Positions 24,101 through 35,400 of a stretch of 64,000 nucleotides of DNA are shown piece by piece. A model generated the notes under the pieces. The model saw only the letters and a program-made list of their open reading frames with translations, made no database searches and was not told the origin of the DNA. Both the position numbers and the translations under genes were made by a program. Every line of letters begins with the position of its first letter. Position 1 is the first letter of the stretch. Origin of the DNA: Musa acuminata AAA Group (lineage: Eukaryota; Streptophyta; Magnoliopsida; Zingiberales; Musaceae); contig NC_088357.1 of NCBI RefSeq assembly GCF_036884655.1, positions 11,437,501 through 11,501,500 of the forward strand, in the 5' to 3' direction.

Positions 24101-25099
24101 GCATTGTGATATGTTTCGACCCGTCCTTTCATTGATATTAAATTATCTATAAAGATATGACTTGAATTATTATATTACAAGTGAAATTTTAAGATTCAAA
24201 TGAATCAAGTAATAGATTGATTAATCAATGGATATACCTGGTTTTACCATAAAAAAGAACGATAGAACTCCACAGGCGATCGATTGGTGTCCTCAATCCT
24301 ATGTATTTGTATATCAATATTGGTATGTTTGTCAGACCTAATTCTGAAATTGCTCTCATGACATAATATACTTAAACATAATATATCATTGGCGCATCAA
24401 TATGGTGATAGTTATAGCTTGATCGTACTTAACCACATGTCTAAGGCGGCTCCCGAGATAAGCATGATTGTGGTATGTATTGGTGCAAAGGTTGGAGATC
24501 ATTGAAACTTCTACTTTCATCACCGATTTGTTGCTTCGTATCATAAGACCGACCAACCTCCAAAAAGAATGACTAACTATTATCGTACTATTGTTGGTCG
24601 CATGATCTTTTATAATATGATGGTTAGGCATATGATAAGCCCCGCTCTATATCTACATTGTATAGGCTCTGTCGTATCTACTCAAAATCATCGACTGCCT
24701 TCCCCTTCCCTTTCCGTGTATAAACTTGTATTTCGTCAAGCTTCATAATCTAAATCTTGGATAGCATATGTAAAATATGGCTCCCTAGTCCATGCACTAC
24801 CCTAAAACTAAGTAGGCGGAACCATCGACTCTTAGCATCACTATCATCATCGATCGAGGCACTACTGTCCACGTCACAGGTATCTCTATAAACCTAGCGA
24901 GTTGCTGAATATGATTGAGAAGGTGCCTCATCGCCTGACTCAATTCTTTCCAATTGTGCGGTTGATGCCACTACCTTTCCCTTTGTCTTTGCATGTTGGG
25001 CAGATGGTTATGCAAGTTGGGTGTTATGACCTCGAGTAGTCTGACTCGAGGTTATCTAACTCCTTTTGCCACATTTTAATCGAGGGATGTTCCTCTTCT

Positions 25100-27060
25100 T
25101 CTATTATCTCAGTGATAAAACACGAAGGATATAGAAGATCTCCTGCCTCATCAAGTAAAGGATCTCATGGTTCTTTGTTGTTTTGACCTGTTCCAACATC
25201 GGCTATGAATTTTCGTTGTAGTATTCAAGGTTGATAGATCAATCTCTAGTTCCTCTAGCTCCTTGTCCATCTTGGCTCACTGCAACCTTAGCCGCATATT
25301 GTAGTGGACATATCTAGTTTTTCCAACCATCTATATGTTAGTTTGTTGTGGATCTTCATGTGAATCAATGCGAATGTTGATCAATTATGTTCGCAATCAC
25401 TTGATATCGTTGTTTGTAAAAGTACACGGACAAAAACCTTTCTTTAATTAGGTATGGATATTTCAAATTATAAACACCACTCGACTACGAAAAGACATAA
25501 ATAAGACTTTATTAGCATAACAAATCATTAATGTTAATTTTAATTTATAATCAAACATGTATGTGTAAATTTCTCCTACCAGGATCTATACTGTAATGGC
25601 ATGATATAGCTACAGTGTCAGAGAATGAACTGATAGTTTTCTAGAATAGTTAACCCTCCATAATAGCCTTTATTGCATCTTACTTTTTAGCAAGAGTTAG
25701 TATATAATATTCTTTAGTACTAATAATAAATCTGATCACATTCCAAAACTATACCGAATTGAATGGTTGGATTTAGATAATACGCTATAAGATAAATGAT
25801 TTTGTTAGTAAAAATTTTTCGAATATTGAATATTTATATTATAATTTATTCTGAAAATGAATTTACCTATATTATGGATGTCTTGGTTCATATGAGCTAT
25901 GGTCGATATAAGTATTAATTAGTCTTAAAATCATCAGAGAATGCTTTCTTAACTTCCTCTCTTGCTATAAGTTATATTTGTCTAAGATAATGCATCTTCG
26001 GATGCTTATCCATATCGACTGTCCGGAGGACAATATAAAGCGGTCCCACTCTTATTGATGACCTCCCAAAATCTAGAAGAAAGAATTATCTTTCTACCTT
26101 TTTTCCATCGCTCGATTTTGAATACCTTAAACCCAACCATTCCTATGATATGACCATTGCCTTGAGACCCTATTTCTTTTGCTGGATTGACTTTAAAGCG
26201 ATGAAATTTGTAGCAAATCAAGTGATGCTTGGTCAAAATATCTTATCATATTATCATATATATACTTTTGCATCAATAAGTGGACCCAATAATGGTTGTA
26301 TATAAACTTTGTCACCGACTGTGCCCTTGCCACACACTTTCTTACTAATGGTGAGTAACTCATTAATATCCTTCAACTTAAGGTCCATGCAATGAGTTGC
26401 ATATCCAATCTAAAATAGTGTTTGTCTTCTTTCCATTAATTGTAAATCGACCTTCCTAAAATTAGCTCTATTGTCAGTCATAATATGGATAATGTACTAT
26501 GGCCCGATCTCCTCTACCATAATGTCCATTAGGTTTTTAATATAATTTGTATCTTAAATCTTATCGGAAGCATTGAGTCATTAACCGGCTTACGAAATAT
26601 GTCTCTTATATTGTAATATACAAGAAAGTTGATGATGCTCACTGTTGTAGGCTCAGTCCAACTAACACACATCAGTGTCATCCCATACTCATCCCTCTAC
26701 CTTGTGAAGAATTTGATCCAATCTTTCAGTTCTATCATCTCATTTAAATAAATATTGTGTATCTCCTTCGGTGTTGGAGGTTGGATCCCCGTGTTAGTCT
26801 TTTGGATTGAAGATATAATATTCTGATAATATGGACCTTGTCTTGTGTTTGTTAGAGTCCTGTGGAAGTTGAACCACTTTACTATTGCCTTGCCAATATC
26901 CCTTTTTTTTGTATAAAAATCATAAATTCTTGTCTGTTTTGCTGTTTATAGAGGATAGGCTTGTGGATCAATACTAACAATCTCATGTGTTGACCTCTTG
27001 CCAAGTTCTCTGATAAAATCATGGATTCCACCTTGTCTCATACGACCAATCCTGCTCAAC
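25100..27060 (-). pseudogene. hAT-type transposase relic (DUF659-like)
   Basis: Reading the minus strand from about 27000 down and hopping frames gives a recognisable hAT transposase: TKKRDIGKAIVKWFNF, RQRDEYGMTLMCVSWTEPTT, SIINFLVYYNIRDIF, GYATHCMDLKLKDI, FATNFIALKSIQQKK and WKKGRKIILSSRFWEVINKS. Stops and frame changes between these blocks show it is dead. It sits antisense in the large villin intron between exons 23466-23591 and 28553-28618. Terminal inverted repeats and an 8-bp target duplication were not identified. A divergent GGTACC-rich patch adjoins its 5' side. Confidence 0.75.
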
Positions 27061-27061
27061 T

Positions 27062-27220
27062 GAGTTTTAATCGTGCTGCCTAGTATGGGCCTCGTATTGC
27101 CTGATACAGGATACCCAATTCATAACCGCCTAGTATAGGCCGATCCGTGTGCCGGTTACTTATTGGACTAGAACATACCACCTGTATCGTATCATATCGG
27201 GTAGTATAACAAACCCTATC
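27062..27220. repeat. Divergent GGTACC-family element beside the hAT relic
   Basis: CCTAGTATGGGCCTCG...TGATACAGG...CGGTTACTTATTGG...ATCATATCGGGTAGTATAACAAACC follows the same motif order as copies A and B but is strongly diverged. The AACAAACC end corresponds to the TTGCAAACC end of copy B. Confidence 0.45.
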
Positions 27221-30200
27221 TTGTCTTCAAAAGGACTTTAAATACATTTTTTTTAAAGCCTTACTAATAACAAGCAAATTTGATTATTAAAGTCAAATAA
27301 TTATATCTGAAAATAGGAAATTCTTGATGTAAACTTACTATGACTCTAAGTAGACTAAAGCAAAATTAAACTTGTCTAACCAAAATACAACAGCATTTTT
27401 TCACTTCACTAGGTTGCCATGTAGTTTTGGATCTGATTGAGGTGAGTTCCAACCTCAGTATGGACCTAGAATGCCATGTCTTTTACTCATCTCAATCTTG
27501 CTAGTGCCATTTGGTATTTTCCAGATTTGGTGAGGCCAACTTCTACCATGAATGTAGATCTATCCTTTCCTAATCAGAAATAGAAAATAGTATGTATTGC
27601 TGAAGTCATGCTAAGCTCCTTTGTCATTCACTCATGGTGTCGCCTTATAGCTAGATGTGCAATTGTTGACGGAGAAACTGACACATAATTGATGCTGTAT
27701 TATGATCTTTTGTATATCTGTGAATTTTTACCCAAGAAAAACATAAACCATTCACCGTGTGTGTTGTATCTAGTACACTTTTTAATGAATATTGTTCATG
27801 ATGTTTGAGTTCTGAAATAATTTGGTATTGAAAAAAAAGAAACCATTGAGTTGACACCACTTAACGTACAGTGTCTGCTTTGATGAAAAATAGTGAGAGC
27901 TGTAATGTGTAACTTTGTGACTTGAATGACAGTGTAACTTTGTGACTCAAATGACACAATCCATCATTAGATAAGTTGAAGAAATCAGTTAACCTAATAT
28001 GTTGAAATAGTTCCGAATTTGAAATCATTTAATTATCTATTTTATCCTCAAAAAGCTCTAGAAATCAAGGGTTACAAAATTGATATATACCAGACCTTTT
28101 ATTTTTCTTTCTTGACCGTCATTTGAGGTGGGGCTTAAAGTAAAATTTTTGGATGTTCTGTGATATATTGAGGTCTAACTGGATACTCTCTCTACACCTT
28201 TACCATTGTGACCATTGGACCTATACCAACATTTGATTTACATTCATGCACTTTAACCACTTTATTTGAAAGGAGATCAGAAAATATTAGACCTCTCCTC
28301 TTTCTTGTCAATTCTCTTGAATTTTGTCCAAATTGAACTTGTAGAATCCTAAATTATGTGCTTTTCATAATGTATGTGTTCTTGTCTCTAATATAACAAA
28401 TCCGGCACATAGATTTGGCAGGATTGGTTGCCAGATATTTTTTTATCATATTGCACAACATGTATTATCTTGGCCTCAAGCTAAGCCTGCAACTTAGTCT
28501 TAGCTTACTGCATATGCTTCATGCTAGATAAACTCTTCTACATGTGATGCAGGTTCAAGGTAATTCTTTTCAGAAGAAGCTATTGCATTTGTTTGGTACC
28601 GCTATGCATGCTTCAGAGGTACATGTTTGTGAGCCAAGTATCACAGTTAATCAAGCTATAACTGTTTCATGATTAGGTTGAGGTATCAAATAACGAAGCT
28701 GCACTTTGATTAATTGTCAGGCTAGCAAGTTCAACCAAAAGAAAAGAAAGAAATGGTGATTTTGGAAATATTTTATCTGTCTTCCTATATGTTAATTATG
28801 TACTTTTAAAGGATAAAGCTTTTTGTTTTTCTCATCCAACCACAAAAAGCTGGTGTATTTGTTATAAATGTTCTTTCTATGCTAATGCTTAATTTGTACT
28901 CACTGGCTGTTTGTTTCTTTAGTTAGAAACATTAATATATGTTCTATCCAAACCTTCTTTGTTTTCTAGTGCTTTATCTATAAATATATGATGTTGGGTA
29001 TATATTAACTAGGTTGAGCCATTCATGATGTATAAAAAGGATTACTTAAAGCTCACTGAGATCTGACATGCTGGATGCTGACTTTATGCCAATCCGTGGT
29101 TGTTCAGCACATCTTCCATTCTGTCATGATAACACCTGGCCATCTGATGTGCCACTGACATATAGGTCATCCCGTGTATTTGTTTTTCCTCGCTATGAAC
29201 ATTTCGCTGAAACATCATCCTTTGTCATCTGTAAATAATCATGATCTGAAAGAGCTTCATGTATTAGTATCTTGTTTCAGATAGCTAACAGGTATTAATA
29301 TCTGTAAATAACCATCAGATATGATGGCTGACACCCAACAGCTCAATTTTATTAGAAAACACAGAAATTTATGTTAGTTAGAGTTCTAACTTTCATCACT
29401 TTTTCCTCAATTATCATGGAAAGTAGAAAGTGAATCCATGCATGCTTTTCAGTCACTAATATGAGGAATATACTTGATGTTTCAATATGCTGGTGGCCTT
29501 CGTTTTCATATTTCCAATTCTGTTTTAGAACATTTGGGAATTGTACTTCTAACAAGTCATGCTTGATTGCAAGAAAGGATGAAGTGTTAAATGATTTGCA
29601 GTCCAAAGATAAATTTATGATCTATTTTCTGTTTATATTTGATGCAGTCCAAACATAACTCTAACAGTGATCGTCGTGGTGGTCCTACTCAAAGGGCATC
29701 AGCCTTAGCTGCCCTATCATCTGCATTTAAACCATCTTCAAATGCAAAAACATCAGCACCAAAGCCATCACGATCAAACCAAGGATCACGGCGAGCAGCT
29801 GCAGTTGCTGCACTGTCTTCCGTTTTAACTGCTGAGCAAAAGAAGGGAGAATCAGAAACCTCTACAACAAGATTCAGCAGAAGCCCTTCCCCTGGGCCGC
29901 ATGTGACTGTAAATGGTACTTTCTTTGACCCTTTTTTGCTATATCATGGTAGTTGTATGAGCATGTTATCTTCTGCATTCCATTTGCTAAATGTGTTTGC
30001 CCTTCTTAGGAGTTAGGACAATTTTGCAACGCCAGATCTTCATTTTAGACATTACCATTCTCTTTTTCCAGAAGAAACAAAGTTTACTGAAGCCTTTTGA
30101 AAACATTGATGTTTCATATGGGGCTATGAAGCATTTGTCAATATAAGGTGCTGTCATCTTCTTGATGTTGACTTGCCATCTTCCATAGAATCATTTAAGG

Positions 30201-30655
30201 CCCAAAACTTCTCTTAATAATACATCAGCTCAAGGATCTTGTACAAGAGAAAGAAAATGTATTCTTTGTTTTGTAATGCTATCGTTAACTATTGCAGATT
30301 CTGCAAAGATTGAAAGTGCAGGCTCGGAGTTGGGTGATCCTTTTGAGGTTTCAGCGGAGACGGAAATCACAGAAGCGGATAGCTCCGTATCAGAGAGCAA
30401 TGGTGCTACCGTCAGCTATGATCGTCTGAAAGCGAAGTCCATCAATCCATTCAGAGGAATTGACTATAAACAAAGAGAGGTTTGTGAATCAAAATTCTTC
30501 CAACTTGAATGGCCCTCAACCGCTAACTTCTTCATTTGCAGGCTTACTTATCAGAAGCCGAGTTCCAGAAGGTTCTGGACATGACCAAAGAAGCATTTTA
30601 TCGACAACCCAAATGAAAACAGGACATGCAGAAAAGAAAGGTGGATCTCTTCTAA

Positions 30656-32461
30656 GCATTCCCGGCCTGGTGCCATGGATCTTATCCAGCTTAACGATGT
30701 GTTTGCTTGTGTGCTATCTTTCCTCTCCAATTTTTTGGTTCCTCGTGGATTTGCAGTCATGTCGGGAGCGGTCTTGCTTTGGTTTTTTTGTTGATGAGCA
30801 ACAATTGTTTGATTGGGTAAGTTTGGGAGTTGGTAGGCATTCTTTTATTTCTAGCAATCATCCCGAGTTTGGCTGCTCAAGCATATAGTCGTCGTGCGTA
30901 CATGTTTTGTGTTTGATACATATGGATCATGTATGCTTAGGTAAATATGTGCATTGAATCGATGACAAGGTCAAGTTGGGGTTGAATGCAATATCTTATC
31001 CCAAGCGTGTTAACGTTCGATGCATTCCTCTCCCCCGGAAGAAGAACATATGGAGTCCGATATGATCTTTTCGGTAAACACATCTCTTAGCTTTGTTATA
31101 ATGCACTCACATTGAATAGAAACATCTAAATGATCAACACAACCCTATTGGTCAAAGCATGTGAGATCCTTAGTCAAAGTTAGTGTATGATGTATTCATC
31201 TCGAGTAAAAATATTTGAAACGTCCAATGTGGCAGCCTCAATCAAAGTATCTCATCCAATAATCTTGGCAATCACTTCAATCTCATATCCATGTGCTACA
31301 AACGACATGGCAGAATCTAATGCTTATTTAGTTAGACTCCATTTTAGAGGAGAAAGATTTGTATAGACTCCCAAAATCAATTACTAATATAATAAATGCA
31401 GTTCAAAATCGGCTTAGAGGATGGATGCTCGGATAAGCTTAAAAATCCTAACTCTACATGATTATAGATAGAACAAGAGAAATAATTGAGAGAATATCCC
31501 ATCTAATTTCCTAGTCAGAATCATGATTTATAACACCATCCAGACCGGTACATATCGATTCAGTGGTTAGTACCTCAATAATCCACCTCCTACGTGGCTT
31601 CTCTCTCTCTCCCTCTCTCTCTCTCTTTTCTTCTGTTCTCTTCTCTTCCTACACCAGCCTTCTTAGTACTGACCATTACATCGACATACCATGCTATTGT
31701 ATGCCAGCATATGCTGAACCTGTACCGATTAGACAAAGGATCAATATGGATCCAGTACCCAATTTTAAACCATTAAAGATTATCTTGCTGCCAAAGAATA
31801 TATGTACTTGAAAGATCATCCAGAAAATAGACAGTCCACAAACACCAACTGGCTTGACGATAATACAACAAAACCATTTGAGAAGATGCCAGGTTGAGGG
31901 GAAAGGAGTTGGAATTCTGAAACAGGGACGAAATATATGGAACACCACTCTAAATATCATAATTGTTTCACGTCAACTACAATTTCAATGGAAATTATTC
32001 TCGTAACAAGTCAAATCTCAAGTCCTAGGAGGTAAAAGCACACGTACCATGTAAGTAATAACTGATTGGCTCTTGTAGCTTATTCTTAGTACCCCAGGAG
32101 AGTAGATCTGTCTACTACAAAAAAAGTCTGCCATGTCAACTGGGATACCTCAAAACCTCCATTCAAGAAGCAGCTCATATTAACATATGATGTTGCTATA
32201 TATAGACAGAATATGACCAATATATGTGGCTGACGCTTACCATCAAAAGGAGAATCACTATAACGTGCTACCGCATTCAGACCACAGCATCCACAGCTCT
32301 TTCTAACGTTGGATATGCCTTTATAGAACTTGATATGCCTCAGTCCTGGCATTGGTATGCATATGCAGAGCTAGTCATTTCATTCTTCCTAAGCTGCTGC
32401 AACAGGAGGAAGAAAAAGAACCAAACATTAGGACAAAGTAGACAAAAGAGTTTTCAGCAGG
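30656..32461. other. Intergenic DNA between convergent villin and AP2 loci
   Basis: Holds the 3' ends of two convergently oriented loci. A CT microsatellite lies at about 31599-31634. Around 31536-31740, CAGACCGGTACATATCGATTC and neighbouring strings resemble the GGTACC repeat family. The frames at 31563-31960 and 32224-32736 are chance or antisense to the AP2 gene. No further gene seen. Confidence 0.45.
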
Positions 32462-35400
32462 TTAATGATCAAATGATGCAGTTGAAGACACAACTGGTTC
32501 TCCCAAAGGTTGTTGAGATGGTGGTGGACTTGTCCACAGTAGGGGTTCCGATGCTGGGTCGATTGGATAGCTACTCCTCAGTGGTGCAGAAAGAAGAGCC
32601 ATCTGGTATGCTGTTCTTGGTACAGGCAATTCATTTAATGCTACGCTTACTCCGGATATACCAAGGCCGCAACCAGAATACAACAGGGGAACGGACTTTT
32701 CGTGGTCCATCATTTTGTGCGAACCATCATCCTTGATATCTCCTGAATTCAATGACTTGTGCAGGAAACTCTTGAAGGAGTCAGAGCGAGATAAGATGCT
32801 ACATGCAGACAACCTTTGTGGAGCATCACCTCTACCAGGAAGGCCAAGAGAAGGCAGCTTATATGGCTCTGTTGGCTGCACTGAGCATTCTAACATTCGA
32901 AGTTCACGACCAACATCTTCTACAGGAGAGGCTGATTCAGGTTGACGAGCCTTCTTGGGCATCCACCACTTGATATAACTTGTCAGGTCTACTTTCCTCT
33001 CCAAGCCAGCAATACCAGCAAATCTTCCATCAGTAGCTGCATCGCTGCTTGTACCTTACATGCGAGAAATCTAGTTAATCCATCCAACAATTCAATACAT
33101 TGGAGTTTAGCTTTGACAAGCTTTTCGAGTTTCAAGTAGGTTTTGTTTGTGCACTTACTGCAATTGTTGAAATACTCATCCCCTGGCATCTGTCTGAAAG
33201 GTGTTTCCCACCGATTATTTTGAGGTTGTCTGAGTCAAAAAAAAAAACATTAAAATTAACTATATAAAGAATAATACTAAGAAGTAAAAGACATTTTTAA
33301 ATAAAATCACAAGACAACAAGTACTTCCTTTCTAAGTCAACTGTTTATACAATTAAATATGTAGTCACTTAGAATAAGTAATTAAGGTTGAGTTTGGCAG
33401 ATAAAAATAAGCATCTACCATGGTTAGATATGGTTGAGCCTCAATATCTAGGTAAGATTTTTGGGATATAAACCTAATCTGCTGGTGACAGTTTCTCAGC
33501 AAAAGACCCCACCAATAGTCCCGATAGAGTGGTTTAACTGGGATATCTAGTTATCTGATAAGGTAAATCCTGCATATCTATCAGTCACTATGACTCTAGA
33601 GGTGCAAGAAAATTAATAGTCCAATACTAAAAAATCATGGATCCAGATACCTAACAAGCTGGGACATGAAGTCTTGAGTGAAATGATGAGATCAACTAAT
33701 AAAAGAAATTTTGTAAAAACATGATCATACGAAAGCTTTGATTATATTCATATATTCAAGCAATTTCCCAACCATGGATTCAGCATGAGATGCATTGACC
33801 TGAAGAACTACTTGGTTGGCACACATGCAGTGTTACCACAAAACATTTCTTCAGTGCATGCTAGGGAAGCTTGAAAAACGAACATAAAAATACATAGCAG
33901 TAAATTTTGTGCCAGTAGCTGCACAGCACATTTCATGGCACAAGGCACCTAAGTTCTTGTTTGCCAAATGTGCTTCCAACTCTATGCACTCCTAGTCATA
34001 TGGGAAATGCTATACAGGACAGGTACGGATGAAGAGAACTGGGGTATTGGCAGTTTAGCAACAGGTTTTGTGCCTAGCCTAGTTGTCTTAATAGTAAATG
34101 TTGACCTGAACTCAGGCAATCTGATCGATTACATTTTTATAACTTGGATTCAGTCATCACCCAATCATGTTCTACCAGTTTTTATGGTTAGCAACTCTGG
34201 TTAAGCTATCTCAGGTCCTCACCAAACACCAGAATGCCATCTTTGGTAAGTTTGCACCTATTATGGTTTATTCATGAAACACTCTATTTACATAAATATT
34301 AGAACCCCAACTGAATATAGTCAATTTGTTATGCAAAATTACAACTATATAATTTACATCAATCAGCTTGAGATAATTGCTTGTCATAAAGATGAAACAA
34401 TTCTATATGTGGTTAGAATGGACTTAGTAGTTATAGAAAAAAGAAAGAGTAAAGATTAACCCAATACTTATAAAGGTCAAGGCAGGTCATCCTAACATGA
34501 TAGACTTCTTGTGATCTTCAGTTTAGGAGCAAGCCTGTGCATATTAATAACTTCCATGTTTGATTTTCCTGAACCATTTAACAGAATCAGTGTCAATATC
34601 AGCAATCCATGTCAGCCAGATTAGATTAGGATTCAGCACACCATCATTACAATTGTAAATTTTAATTTAGAAAAAGATCATGGGGATCTTTGCTTAGGTG
34701 ACTTTGTTACTAAATAATTTATTAATCAATATCATCTGGTGATCATGAGAACTCATCAAAAGCAAACTATTTCCAAACAAAAGGAAATAACTATCGGCCT
34801 CAAAGTAGGTATGGACATTGATATATAAACCAGGGTCTGCCGTACCGAACTGTACCGCCCGGTACGGGCGGTACATACCGGTCCGACAGGTTGTCGGTAC
34901 GCGGACCGCCTCTTACCGGTCCGAGTGCACTGTAGCACTGTAGATGTGCTACAGTACTCGGTACACCTGAGTGTATCGCTCGGTATACCGTACCGTACCG
35001 GTACCGAGCCCAGGTCGAAATAACGGTACGGTACGGTATTGCAAACCTTGATATAAACCATTTAAAGAAGTGATCTATGATTATTGGTTTCTCTATAATG
35101 CTTCACTAGTGCTTATGTTGCTTCTACATTTGAAGTGAAACATATGTGTCACTAAGTGATAGTTGATTCAACATCCAGGATTATAGCTGATGAGACCATG
35201 ATGCACATATCAGTTCATACAAACTGGTAATTAGAAAAAAATAATATAAAAAAATACCCTTGTGTTCTAGTATCGTGGCCAATTATCTACCTTTGATGTT
35301 CAGTTCAAAAAATCTAAACACCAGACCAACTTGATTTAGGGTTTCACTTTGGAAATTTTAAATAGTATATGAACTTGGTCAAATAAAAATCGTCCGAAAT

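Larger units (their letters stand above)
12281..30655 (+). pseudogene. VLN: Villin pseudogene (gelsolin-family actin-binding protein)
   Basis: Plant villins bundle, cap and sever actin with six gelsolin domains (G1-G6) and a C-terminal headpiece. Exons traced: 12281-12336, 12480-12579, 16408-16476, 16552-16620, 16755-16892, 21951-22079, 22856-23003, 23127-23137, 23231-23371, 23466-23591, 28553-28618, 29648-29915, 30298-30479, 30542-30655. Exons 1-2 give the G1 start ([20 protein letters not shown]). The next exon is already mid-G4 (RLANTMWSSLKGRPVQ), so roughly 390 residues of G1-G4 are absent. G5, G6, the linker ([16 protein letters not shown]) and the headpiece follow. Breaks: the donor after 16620 reads AT instead of GT; TAA at 21990-21992 replaces a Gln codon in G5; TGA at 30614-30616 replaces the conserved headpiece Trp. 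All exons remain in phase, with no frameshift. A transcribed truncated gene is the alternative. Confidence 0.85.

Noticed and set aside
30460..30888. 142-residue frame overlapping the last villin exons
   Set aside because: Wrong frame for the villin. It runs through intron and 3' flank.
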